DNA from: DASZQY01 sp035548515
GTDB taxonomy: Bacteria; Pseudomonadota; Alphaproteobacteria; Rhizobiales; Kaistiaceae
Assembly (NCBI GenBank): GCA_035548515.1
Contig: DASZSW010000013.1
Coordinates: 8,485-72,484, forward strand
Reading direction: 5' to 3'
Length of the DNA: 64,000 nucleotides
Under the pieces are notes generated by a model. That model was not told the origin of the DNA, searched no databases, and saw only the letters and a list, made by a program, of their open reading frames with translations. Below, in pieces: positions 15,652-23,430 of this stretch. The position numbers and the translations under genes are program-made. Within the stretch, counting starts at the first letter, position 1; each line of letters begins with the position of its first letter.

Positions 15652-16412
15652 TCGCGGCGGAAGATCACGCCGCCGGTCCATCCAACGAACACCGCCAGTG
15701 CTGCACAGATCAGGCCGTAGAGCAGCGACTGGCTGCGCGCGAACCTAGCCATGGACCCTTCGAAGCCGGTCTTGGAGACTTCGATGCGATCCTGCGCATG
15801 CGCAATCAGCTCACCGTCGGCGAAGACGTACGCCAGCACCGAATAACGCCCGACCGGAATATTCGCGGGCAGGAAGGCGGTGGAGCGGAAGATCAGGTTG
15901 CCCACAAAGCTGACGTTGCTTGTCTCGGTATAGAGTCCGTCCTCGCGCTTCAGCCGTAGGAACGCGTCGCGGAACTCCGCCGACTCCGGATCGCTCGCGC
16001 CCGTCCGTCCGTCGAAGACAAATCCGATGTTGTCGAATCCGATCTGCAGCCGTTGGAGGACGGCGGGATTGGCGAGCGCGTCGGCCGGCACGTTGGTCTC
16101 CAGGTCGTAGAAGCTCGGCGCCGCCCCGATCGTCCGGGCTGCGTGGTTCAGCCAGATGCCGACCACTCGGTCCTTGCGCCGCGCGACCACACTCTCGTTG
16201 GGCCCGAGCACCAGGATCGCGACGTTATACTTTGCGTCCGGCACCGCCGGGCGCGATGCGTCCTGCTCGATCACACCGAACACCGTGATCGGCGTGCCGG
16301 TGAAGTTCGAGTTGATCATCACCTCGGGCGTCGAAACCGCGACAGTCAGCCGCTCGGCCGCAGCCGGTGAGGCGATGACAGCGACCAAAATGAAGAGCAG
16401 GGCGGGCCGCAT
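15648..16412 (-). CDS. TIGR02186 family membrane-anchored protein
   Basis: A 254-residue envelope protein. It has an N-terminal signal peptide (MRPALLFILVAVIASPAAAE), a periplasmic beta-rich domain of about 200 residues, and a C-terminal membrane helix (LLYGLICAALAVFVGWTGGV) with RRD at the cytoplasmic end. This alphaproteobacterial family (TIGR02186 / Alph_Pro_TM) has no known activity but is regularly found next to TauE/SafE transporters, as here: the TSUP gene ends exactly one base upstream of this start. The two are surely one operon, and the protein may be a periplasmic partner for sulfur-anion export. That role is inference from neighbourhood. Confidence 0.88.
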   Translation of the reverse strand: MRPALLFILVAVIASPAAAERLTVAVSTPEVMINSNFTGTPITVFGVIEQDASRPAVPDAKYNVAILVLGPNESVVARRKDRVVGIWLNHAARTIGAAPSFYDLETNVPADALANPAVLQRLQIGFDNIGFVFDGRTGASDPESAEFRDAFLRLKREDGLYTETSNVSFVGNLIFRSTAFLPANIPVGRYSVLAYVFADGELIAHAQDRIEVSKTGFEGSMARFARSQSLLYGLICAALAVFVGWTGGVIFRRD

Positions 16413-17342
16413 CTAGAGCGCCCCCGCGAACAGCGGCGTCAGCCCGTACCTCTCGTCCGGCGTAATCACCAGCCCCGCGAAAAAACGCAGTGCCACGGCG
16501 ATAACCATTAGCGCCAGCAGCGCGCGTAGCTGATCGCCACGAATATTCTGACCGATGCGGGCGCCGAATTGTGCGCCGATGACGCCACCAACCATCAGCA
16601 GCAGCGCCAGCACGATGTCGACCGACTGGCTCGACACCGCCTGCAGCACCGTCGCCACCGCCATGGTGCCGACGATCTGCACCAGTGACGTGCCGATGAC
16701 GACGTTGGTCGGCACGCGCAGGATATAGATCAGCGCCGGAACAATCAGGAAACCGCCGCCCACGCCGAGCAGCACGCCGAGAATGCCGATGCCGGCTCCC
16801 AGCAGCACAATCGGGATGATCGACACGTAGAGACGCGACTTCTTGAACCGCACCTTGAACGGCAAACCGTGCGCCCAGGTGTGCTGGCCGGGTTTGCGCA
16901 GCGGCGTCGGGCGCCCGGCGCGCGCGTTGAGGATTGCGGTCACCGACTCCCAGAGCATGAAGCCGCCGACCGCACCGAGAAACACCACGTACGCAAGCGA
17001 GACGACAAGGTCGAGCTGGCCGAGCTTGCGCAGAAAATCGAAGATCAGCACGCCGATGCCGGTGCCGGCGATGCCGGCAAGCAGCAGAAACGTCGCGAGC
17101 TTCAGGTCAATCAGCCCACGGCGCCAGTAGGAGAGCGCGCCCGATGTTGACGACGCGACGATCTGCGTGGTCACGGTCGCTACTGCCACGACCGGCGGAA
17201 TGCCCGAGAAAATCAGAAGCGGCGTCAGGAGAAATCCTCCGCCCACGCCGAACAGGCCGGAAAGAAAACCGACGGCTCCGCCCATCCCGAAGATGATGAA
17301 CATGTTCACCGAGATTTCGGCTATGGGCAGATAGATGAGCAC
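16413..17342 (-). CDS. Sulfite exporter TauE/SafE family (TSUP) transporter
   Basis: A 309-residue inner-membrane protein of the TSUP family, which moves sulfite, sulfoacetate or related organosulfur anions. Two glycine-rich family repeats are visible: GFLSGLFGVGGGFLLTPLLI near the N-terminus and GILGVLLGVGGGFLIVPALI in the second half, each followed by a conserved transmembrane pair. GTG 17342 is chosen because it gives VLIYLPIAEISVNMF, the usual N-terminus of the alphaproteobacterial branch; the frame continues upstream to 17441 without family similarity. It is the first gene of a two-gene operon with TIGR02186. The 214 bp upstream contain its promoter and the stem-loop that follows podJ. 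Confidence 0.88.
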   Translation of the reverse strand: MLIYLPIAEISVNMFIIFGMGGAVGFLSGLFGVGGGFLLTPLLIFSGIPPVVAVATVTTQIVASSTSGALSYWRRGLIDLKLATFLLLAGIAGTGIGVLIFDFLRKLGQLDLVVSLAYVVFLGAVGGFMLWESVTAILNARAGRPTPLRKPGQHTWAHGLPFKVRFKKSRLYVSIIPIVLLGAGIGILGVLLGVGGGFLIVPALIYILRVPTNVVIGTSLVQIVGTMAVATVLQAVSSQSVDIVLALLLMVGGVIGAQFGARIGQNIRGDQLRALLALMVIAVALRFFAGLVITPDERYGLTPLFAGAL

Positions 17343-17514
17343 GAGGCGGAATGCGCTGGAGTCTGGAGCAGCGGGAGGCGCGCGAAGCGGACGAACCGGC
17401 GCGCCGAATTGCGCCGGATAAAGCGCGCATCGCCCGATCAAGTCAACGACAGGACCATGACATTTCCCGACTTGCGCCGGTCATTGGTTAGCCGTCGTTC
17501 AATACGGTCGCGAC

Positions 17515-17539
17515 CGCCATGGCGGATGGCGCCATGGCG
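17515..17539. repeat. Two copies of the palindrome CGCCATGGCG downstream of podJ
   Basis: Two exact copies of the 10-bp palindrome CGCCATGGCG (17515-17524 and 17530-17539) are separated by 5 bp, just beyond the stop of the podJ-like gene. The copies can pair with each other to make a 10-bp hairpin. No T-run follows on either strand, so it is more likely an mRNA 3'-end stabiliser, a Rho-dependent end or a protein site than an intrinsic terminator. Confidence 0.5.
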
Positions 17540-17556
17540 ACTCGTTTCGTCGCGTT

Positions 17557-20500
17557 TTACTGCGTCAGTGAGGCGACCAGAGTTTGGTCGATCGCGCCGG
17601 TCTCCGGCACGCCTTGCTTGTGCTGGAAAGCCTTGACCGCGTCGACGGTCTTCGGGCCGACCAGGCCGTCAGCCGGGCCCGGATCGTAACCGGCCTCGGC
17701 GAGCAGCGTCTGGATCTTCATCACCAGTTGCTGCCGGTCGCCGTCGCTGATGACGGTCTCACCCGGGCCATCCCAGCCGCCTGGCGGAGTGGCAACGCCG
17801 TTGGCTTCCGCGATCGCCGGCTTGACGTGCCAGGCCGTGACCGCCGCCCGCGCCTTGACCAGATCGTCTGGCTGCATCGCCTTGGCAACTTCGTCGCGCC
17901 GTGCCGAGGCATCGGTGTCGCCCTGCGAGGCCGCAATGGCGAACCACTTATACGACTCACCCAGATCCTGGGTCACGCCCAGGCCGCGAGCGTAGATGAC
18001 GCCGAGATTGTACTGGCTGTCGCGCACGCCGTAGTTGCCCGCCGCCAGGAACCACTGCAGCGCCTTGTCGTGATCGGGCGCCGCGTCGGCGCCTTCGCTC
18101 ATCAGAACCGCGAGGTTGTGCATGGCGTTGACGTTGCCCTGGTCCGCGGCGCGCTGATACCAGTTGACCGCGCTGGTCAGATCCTTCGGCACGCCCTGGC
18201 CGCGCTCGTAAAGGCTGCCCAGGCGATACTGGGCGACCGCGACGCCGCTCGCGGCCGCCTTCGTGTACCAGTGCGCCGCTTCGGCGAGATCCTTCTTGAC
18301 CAGCGAGCCGTCGGCATAGCGGGTCGCGATCTCGAACTCCGCTGCGCCATCGCCGCCGGCCGCTGCGTTGAGCAGCTTCGGCGACCCGAGGCGCGGATCG
18401 AGCCCGCTGTTGTCCGCCACCACTGGCGCGGCAGTCGCCGCCGGGATGTTGGCCGGGGCTGAGGCGAGCGTCATGGGATTGTCGGTCGCGGGGGCGGGGG
18501 CGAGCGCAACCGGCACCGCGCTGGGCGCGACCGGCAGCGGCGCCGCAATGGCGACCGCATCGCCGGCAGCGCCGTCGAAGCTGTCGGCGGCAGGTGCCGC
18601 TGGTGCCGCCTGCTGGAAGCGATTCTGCGTCGGTACAGGCTCTGCGAACGCCATCGCAGCGTCCGGCGGCGCCGGCGCGACCATCGGCGGCGAAGCCGCC
18701 GCCGTCGGCGGTGCGACGGCAATACGCGCGGCGCTCGCTTCCGCCAGGATGTCGCGTGGCACCGCAGTCGGTGCCAGTGCAGGTGCAGGTGCCGGAGCGG
18801 CCGGGACGACCTTCTCGACCGACGCCACCAGCGCCGTCGTCTTGGTCGGCGTCAGTTTGGCGTAGAGCTGCATCGCACCGATCGCGAGCACGATGGCGGC
18901 GGCGGCAAGCAGCAGCGGCCGCTTGCGGCTGCGGATGGCATCGCTGATGCGCTGGAAGGCGCCCTGCTTCTTCGGCTGTTCCTCGATCTCAGGCGCGGCG
19001 ATGGCGGCAACCGGCGGCGTCTCGATTGCGGCGGCTTCGTCGGCCACCGCTTGCGCCGCACGGCGCGCCGCGGCGATGAAGTCCGCGCGGCGGTCGGCTG
19101 CCTTCTTGTCGAAGAGATTCATCGGCCGCTCGGCCGGCTTCTCCATCTTGATGGTCGGCGCGGCGCTGCCCGGCCCCTTGACCTCGGTGCGGTCGCCACG
19201 GAAGGCGACCGTCCACGCCTGCTTCGGCGTCTCAGCAGCCGGGGCAACGGCTGCAGCAGGCGCCACGACGCCATGCGTACCGGTGGCACGCGCGGAGACG
19301 GCATTCGCCTCGACTTCCAGCTTGGCGAGGCGATCAACCACCTGCGCCACGGTCTGGCTCACCGATTCCAGACGTGTGCGCGTCTCCTCGGTGCCGCCCG
19401 TCGCCGAGCGCAGGCTTTCCAGGTCGCGCATGAGACCGCGCACGATGTCGGCGTCGACGGCATTGTTGGCGACCATTGTCGCAAGTTCGTCCACCGCACG
19501 GCGCGCTTCGTCCCGCGCACTCGCCAGTGACTCCTGCGCGTTCTCGGTCAGCAGGCTCTGCATCCGGTCGAGCCGCTCCTCGATCGGACCGAGCGCCGCG
19601 ACCCGCGGCTTGGTCATCTCGAGATCGTTGGCGAGCTGTGCCACCTGACGTTCCAGCGCGGCGAGCGCGGGACCTTCGTCCTTGGTGGCCGTCACCGTGT
19701 CGAGCTGCTTCGCGAGATCGCGAATCTGGCGCTCCAGATGATCGGTCGACAGCGGCGCCGGCAGCTCCTTGTCCGCCACTTCCTTACGCAGCGCACCGAT
19801 CTCGGACTTGATCGCGTCAAGCGCGGCCGAAGGCTCGCGCTGCGAAGCGTTCAGCTGATCGATGCGCGTGGTGATGGCGGTAAGCCGCTCGTGCACATGC
19901 TCAATCGCGGCGCGCTGCGGCGCCGTGTCGGCCATCCCGCCGAGCCGGAAATAGATGTCCTCCAGCCGCGTTTCGAGATTGCGCTGGACGTTTTCGATGG
20001 CCTCCGTCGTCGGGCGTGTGGCCTCGCTGACGATGCCGCTGACGCGCGAGGCGAGATCGTCGATACCGCCGCCGAAGCGGCCGGCGAGGTCATCGATTCG
20101 CCCGGACAGGCGCCGCTCGGCCGTCTCCACGACGTCGGGCGTGGCCGCCATCAGGCCGTGGATGCGATCGGCGATTTCGTTCAGGCGCCCGTCCAGGCGC
20201 TGCTCGACCGTGTGGATCGCGGCGGTGTGAGCCCCGGTGTCGCGGAGACCCTCGAGCCGCGCCGTGATGTCGTTGAGCTGGTTCTCCAGCCGCTCGACCG
20301 CCGGATCTGGTTCCTTCGGTGCGTTGTGCACGGCGAGCGCCGCTTCGACGGCACGGCCAATCTCCGAGACGCGCATCTCCAGCCGCGCGATGGCGCGTGG
20401 GCTGTCGTCGGCCTCGACGGATTCGCGCAACGCCGCGACCTCGTCGCCGAGCTGCTCGAGCTTGGCGCGGTCCGGCATCGACCGCATGATCCCGTCGAGC

Positions 20501-21684
20501 TGTGCCGAGAAGCCGTCATGGCGCGCCTCGAGCGCGCCAAACTGCGCCTGCCGCGCCGTGCCCTCGACCATGTTGCGCATGGTTTCGAGGTCGCCGCGGA
20601 TTGCGGTGATCAGGCTGCGGTCGAGCGGCCGCTCCTGCGCCATCGTCTCGACGCGCTGTGCCATCTCGAAGAAGGCGCCGTGCTGCTCGGCGCCGACGCG
20701 GCTGATCGCCGACACCTGCTCGGTGAGGCCGCCGAGATCTGCGCGCAGCGCCGCCATCGCCGCCGACAGCGCCTTCTGGTCGCGCCGCATGGCCAGCGTC
20801 TCGGCGCGATCATCGATCGCGCGCTGGTGGGTGGAAATCTCGCGGATGGCGGAAGCAAGCTCCGCCTCCTTCTTCGGCTTCTTGCGCTCCGCCTCCGCCG
20901 CGGCGAACTGCGCGGCGATATCGGCAAGGCGCTGCTCGACGCGTTCGATGTGCTCGGCGGTCGCGGGCGGCGGCGCCATGCGCACCGCATCGACGCGCGC
21001 CTTGGCGTCGTCGACGCGGGCTTCGAGCGTCCGCAGTGCCGACAGGATCGCAGCGACCTGGGCGTTGGTGTTGGACTGAGGCTTCGGCGGCGGGGCCGGG
21101 TTTTCCAGCAGCGTGTTCAGACGCGCGCGAATCTCGTCCAGCTTCAGCGGCCGGGGGGTCTCCGGTTGCGGCTCGGCAATCCGCGCACGCATCTCGGCGA
21201 TACGCTGGTCGAGCTCGGCGATGATGTCGTTGGTGCGCGCTGCCGCGCCGGCACGGGCCCGCTGACCTTCGATCAGGGCGCGCGCGCTTTCGTCGGCGTT
21301 GTCCGCGTCGCGCGCAAGGTCGGCAACCATGCCGGAGATGCCCTGCATGGTGCGCTTGCGCTCGGCGCCGCCCTGCTTTGAGAGGCGGCTGATGTGATGC
21401 TCGATCTGGTCGAGCCGGTCGGGGAGGTTAGGGATAGCCGCTCGGGTCGCATCCTCCAGCCCGCCGAGCCGCTGTGTCAGCCGCTCGATCGCGGCGGCGA
21501 TCTCGCCGGCCTCGTCGGTCTCGGGCTCCGGTGGCCTTTCCAGATCAGGTTCGGCGAAATTCTCGCCGAGCACCTGGTTGAGCCATTCGCCCACGGTGAG
21601 CCCGGAAATCCGGGCCGCCTCGATCACCGCTTCGCGGGTTTCCTTATCGACGCCACTGAGATTCCACGGCAAGCCCGATTTCAT
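17557..21684 (-). CDS. podJ: PodJ-like polar localization protein (SEL1 and peptidoglycan-binding)
   Basis: A 1,375-residue bitopic protein. After a conserved N-terminal MKSGLPWNLSGVD segment there are about 850 residues of acidic coiled coil, broken into repeats of the type IERLTQRLGGLEDATRAAI. One membrane helix lies near residue 930 (PLLLAAAAIVLAIGAMQLYA). Then come a proline/alanine-rich periplasmic linker, several SEL1-like repeats (EAAHWYTKAAASGVAVAQYR and others) and a C-terminal peptidoglycan-binding domain (LLAEAGYDPGPADGLVGPKT). This layout is that of Caulobacter PodJ, which organises the flagellar/pili pole. ATG 21684 has AGGGG about 8 nt upstream; an in-frame GTG lies 9 nt earlier. 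The promoter region carries GANTC and CtrA-like sites, consistent with cell-cycle control. Confidence 0.88.
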   Translation of the reverse strand: MKSGLPWNLSGVDKETREAVIEAARISGLTVGEWLNQVLGENFAEPDLERPPEPETDEAGEIAAAIERLTQRLGGLEDATRAAIPNLPDRLDQIEHHISRLSKQGGAERKRTMQGISGMVADLARDADNADESARALIEGQRARAGAAARTNDIIAELDQRIAEMRARIAEPQPETPRPLKLDEIRARLNTLLENPAPPPKPQSNTNAQVAAILSALRTLEARVDDAKARVDAVRMAPPPATAEHIERVEQRLADIAAQFAAAEAERKKPKKEAELASAIREISTHQRAIDDRAETLAMRRDQKALSAAMAALRADLGGLTEQVSAISRVGAEQHGAFFEMAQRVETMAQERPLDRSLITAIRGDLETMRNMVEGTARQAQFGALEARHDGFSAQLDGIMRSMPDRAKLEQLGDEVAALRESVEADDSPRAIARLEMRVSEIGRAVEAALAVHNAPKEPDPAVERLENQLNDITARLEGLRDTGAHTAAIHTVEQRLDGRLNEIADRIHGLMAATPDVVETAERRLSGRIDDLAGRFGGGIDDLASRVSGIVSEATRPTTEAIENVQRNLETRLEDIYFRLGGMADTAPQRAAIEHVHERLTAITTRIDQLNASQREPSAALDAIKSEIGALRKEVADKELPAPLSTDHLERQIRDLAKQLDTVTATKDEGPALAALERQVAQLANDLEMTKPRVAALGPIEERLDRMQSLLTENAQESLASARDEARRAVDELATMVANNAVDADIVRGLMRDLESLRSATGGTEETRTRLESVSQTVAQVVDRLAKLEVEANAVSARATGTHGVVAPAAAVAPAAETPKQAWTVAFRGDRTEVKGPGSAAPTIKMEKPAERPMNLFDKKAADRRADFIAAARRAAQAVADEAAAIETPPVAAIAAPEIEEQPKKQGAFQRISDAIRSRKRPLLLAAAAIVLAIGAMQLYAKLTPTKTTALVASVEKVVPAAPAPAPALAPTAVPRDILAEASAARIAVAPPTAAASPPMVAPAPPDAAMAFAEPVPTQNRFQQAAPAAPAADSFDGAAGDAVAIAAPLPVAPSAVPVALAPAPATDNPMTLASAPANIPAATAAPVVADNSGLDPRLGSPKLLNAAAGGDGAAEFEIATRYADGSLVKKDLAEAAHWYTKAAASGVAVAQYRLGSLYERGQGVPKDLTSAVNWYQRAADQGNVNAMHNLAVLMSEGADAAPDHDKALQWFLAAGNYGVRDSQYNLGVIYARGLGVTQDLGESYKWFAIAASQGDTDASARRDEVAKAMQPDDLVKARAAVTAWHVKPAIAEANGVATPPGGWDGPGETVISDGDRQQLVMKIQTLLAEAGYDPGPADGLVGPKTVDAVKAFQHKQGVPETGAIDQTLVASLTQ

Positions 21685-22125
21685 CGCCAGCACCCCTGAC
21701 CGCGCTGCTGTGCCTCCGCCGACGGGAATCGGCGTCCTGGCGCGGCTGCCGGGAGAGTCGGCCGAACATGGTAAACAAGGGGTTAACTGCGGCGCCGCGC
21801 ACCAAAGCTTTGGTAAGGAGGCTTAATGCCGCGGAGGCCGCGCGGGCCGCCGAAATCGCAGAAAACCGGGGCGTCTGGCGCCAGCTGGGCGAGCTGTGTT
21901 CCTTAAGACGGCTTCGGCTTGGGCGCCGCCTCCTGTCCCAAATACGGACGCCCGCGGCGTGCGCACGTGTGGCGCGAGACTGATTCGGCGGGGACAAGTC
22001 AGCCGGTGGAAAGGCCACAAGCGAGGCGGGGCAGGCCTTTACAGGCCCCACGAACGGGGATAAGTCCGGCAGGTATTTATTCCTGTCTCGCGTCTGGGGA
22101 CAGGCGCCGGCACGGAGGGGTTCTG
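21685..22125. other. 441-bp intergenic region between podJ and the S24 regulator
   Basis: This is a divergent control region. The podJ side holds two GANTC sites and a CtrA-like box. The middle holds AAGGAGG four bases before an ATG (21826) that opens only a 26-codon frame ending at 21906. The side next to the S24 gene holds an inverted repeat, CCTGTC (22082-22087) and GACAGG (22099-22104), about 25 bp before the GTG start, which could be an autoregulatory operator or a leader hairpin. I see no RNA gene or mobile element. Confidence 0.5.
21726..21786 (-). promoter_or_regulatory. Candidate cell-cycle control region of podJ (GANTC and CtrA-like sites)
   Basis: Two CcrM methylation sites, GAATC (21726-21730) and GAGTC (21755-21759), lie 42 and 71 bp upstream of the podJ start. 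Just beyond, read on the minus strand, TTAA-N7-TTTA (21772-21786) differs by one base from the CtrA consensus TTAA-N7-TTAA. In Caulobacter, podJ is known to be under cell-cycle control involving CcrM methylation. The grouping here is suggestive, not proof. Confidence 0.45.
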
Positions 22126-22758
22126 GTGCTGTCCCATGCGCGTATCTGGTCGGCCATCGATCGTTTGGCGGAGCGCAACGATATGAGCGCCTCCGCGCTC
22201 GCCCGCCGTGCCGGGCTCGACCCCACCACCTTCAACAAATCCAAGCGCAGCTCGCCGGATGGCCGCCCGCGGTGGCCTTCGACCGAGAGCATCTCGAAGA
22301 TCCTGGCCGCAACCGGCACCGAGATCGGCGCCTTCCTCGGCCTGGCCGAAGGGCGCGAGAGCCGCCGGCCGCTCCGCCTGGTGCCGCTCCTCGGCCTGGC
22401 GCAGGCAGGCGCTGGCGGCTTCTTCGACGACGGTGGTTTCCCGGCGGGGCAGGGCTGGGACGAAATCGCCTTCCCGGCCAGCAGCGGCGACAACATCTTC
22501 GCGCTGGAAGTCAGCGGCGATTCGATGCTGCCGCTTTATCGCGACGGCGACACCATCATCGTCCAGCGCGACAGCCAGACCCGCCGCGGCGACCGTGTCG
22601 TGGTCAAGACCAACGACGGCGAGGTCATGGCAAAGATCCTGCACAAGAAGACCGCCAAGTCGGTCGAGCTGGCCTCGCTCAATCCTGCGCACAAGAGCCG
22701 CACCATTCCCGTCCGCGACATCGAGTGGATGGGCAGGATCATTTGGGCAAGCCAGTGA
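22126..22758 (+). CDS. Helix-turn-helix / S24-peptidase transcriptional regulator (LexA/CI-like)
   Basis: A 210-residue repressor-type protein. Residues 1-72 are an atypical helix-turn-helix (MSASALARRAGLDPTTFNKS, then a recognition segment ending GAFLGL). Residues 85-205 are an S24/LexA-like domain. The catalytic serine is in SGDSM (S133) and the general-base lysine is probably K170 in EVMAKIL. An Ala-Gly pair in LAQAGAGG (94-95) is in the position of the self-cleavage site. It could therefore be a damage-responsive repressor, although it is not the standard LexA. The GTG at 22126 follows GGAGGGG by 5 nt. The stop overlaps the start of the next gene, so the two are one transcript. There are no phage genes nearby. 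Confidence 0.85.
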   Translation: MLSHARIWSAIDRLAERNDMSASALARRAGLDPTTFNKSKRSSPDGRPRWPSTESISKILAATGTEIGAFLGLAEGRESRRPLRLVPLLGLAQAGAGGFFDDGGFPAGQGWDEIAFPASSGDNIFALEVSGDSMLPLYRDGDTIIVQRDSQTRRGDRVVVKTNDGEVMAKILHKKTAKSVELASLNPAHKSRTIPVRDIEWMGRIIWASQ

Positions 22759-23330
22759 TCGCGCTAGCGCGCGCCGCTATGGCGTTGGCGCTTCTCTCGT
22801 CTGTTGCGCACGCCGAGGATCTGGTTGCGCCGGCGACCCGCGACGTGACACCGCCCGGCATGACTCCCGGACCCAAGGTCGATGGTCCGCTCGTTCGCGT
22901 GCCGGTGCCACCGCGTCCGCCCGATCCGCCGCGATGGCGCCGTTACTTCCTGCCCGCCACGACGGATGCCGCGACGTTTGTTGTCGGCACGCAGGTGATC
23001 CATATCGCCGGTGTGACGCCGCCAGACCCCGGCGCGACCTGCACACTGGCCGACGGCACCGACTGGCCGTGCGGCCGTGTCGCGCTCTATTCATTCCGCC
23101 GCTTCCTGCGCGGCCGCGCGGTGGAGTGCCTGCTGCCCTACATCGAGGGCGCCGCCAACGTCACGGCGCCCTGCCGGATCGCCAAGACGGACCTGGCGCT
23201 ATGGCTGCTCCAGCAGGGCTGGGCGAAACCGAGCGACATCGCGACCGACGATTACCGCAGCGCTGCGGCGACGGCCCGATGCCAACGCATCGGCTTGTGG
23301 CGCGATGCGGACAAGCCGGAATTTTGTTAG
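22755..23330 (+). CDS. Exported protein, thermonuclease-like remnant or relative
   Basis: A 191-residue protein with a signal peptide (MIALARAAMALALLSSVAHA), a proline-rich linker (GPLVRVPVPPRPPDPPRW) and a C-terminal domain of about 120 residues. That domain loosely follows the staphylococcal-nuclease/thermonuclease pattern: VVGTQVIHIAGVTPPDPGATC, CGRVALYSFRRFLRGRAVEC, LALWLLQQGWAKPSDI, and a final CQRIGLWRDADKPEFC. The catalytic Arg/Asp/Glu set of active thermonucleases is not clearly present. Six cysteines suggest disulfides in the periplasm. The GTG start overlaps the regulator's TGA, so the genes are translationally coupled; why an S24 regulator is linked to this protein is unknown. Confidence 0.72.
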   Translation: MIALARAAMALALLSSVAHAEDLVAPATRDVTPPGMTPGPKVDGPLVRVPVPPRPPDPPRWRRYFLPATTDAATFVVGTQVIHIAGVTPPDPGATCTLADGTDWPCGRVALYSFRRFLRGRAVECLLPYIEGAANVTAPCRIAKTDLALWLLQQGWAKPSDIATDDYRSAAATARCQRIGLWRDADKPEFC

Positions 23331-23351
23331 CGCAAACAATGCAACGCGTGA

Positions 23352-23394
23352 GCCCTCCCCCTCAGGGAGGGCCAAAACCGCGAAGCGGTTTTGG
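23352..23394. repeat. Tandem hairpin element between convergent genes
   Basis: Two adjacent hairpins fill the gap between the convergent stops at 23330 and 23431. The first is GCCCTCCC-N5-GGGAGGGC (23352-23372) and the second is CCAAAACCGC-GAA-GCGGTTTTGG (23372-23394). The CCTCCCC and CGCGAAGCG blocks resemble those of the element inside the helicase gene, so this is probably another copy of the same palindromic family. It may also act as a bidirectional transcription barrier. Confidence 0.65.
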
Positions 23395-23430
23395 GGAGGA
23401 GTACCGCTGGGGCAGTGCGCTTGGCGCGCC

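Noticed and set aside
19738..21381. 547-codon plus-strand frame opposite podJ
   Set aside because: It is antisense to the podJ coiled-coil repeats, with a composition dominated by R, L and D and no known domain; a shadow frame.
21768..21983. 71-codon plus-strand frame and a nested 26-codon frame (21826-21906) after AAGGAGG
   Set aside because: No recognisable protein, and the longer frame has no ribosome-binding site. The short frame has a good one but could equally be chance purines. Conservation would be needed to accept either.
22126..22758. Prophage repressor, implying a prophage nearby
   Set aside because: The S24 protein has repressor features, but there are no integrase, terminase, capsid or lysis genes in the window.
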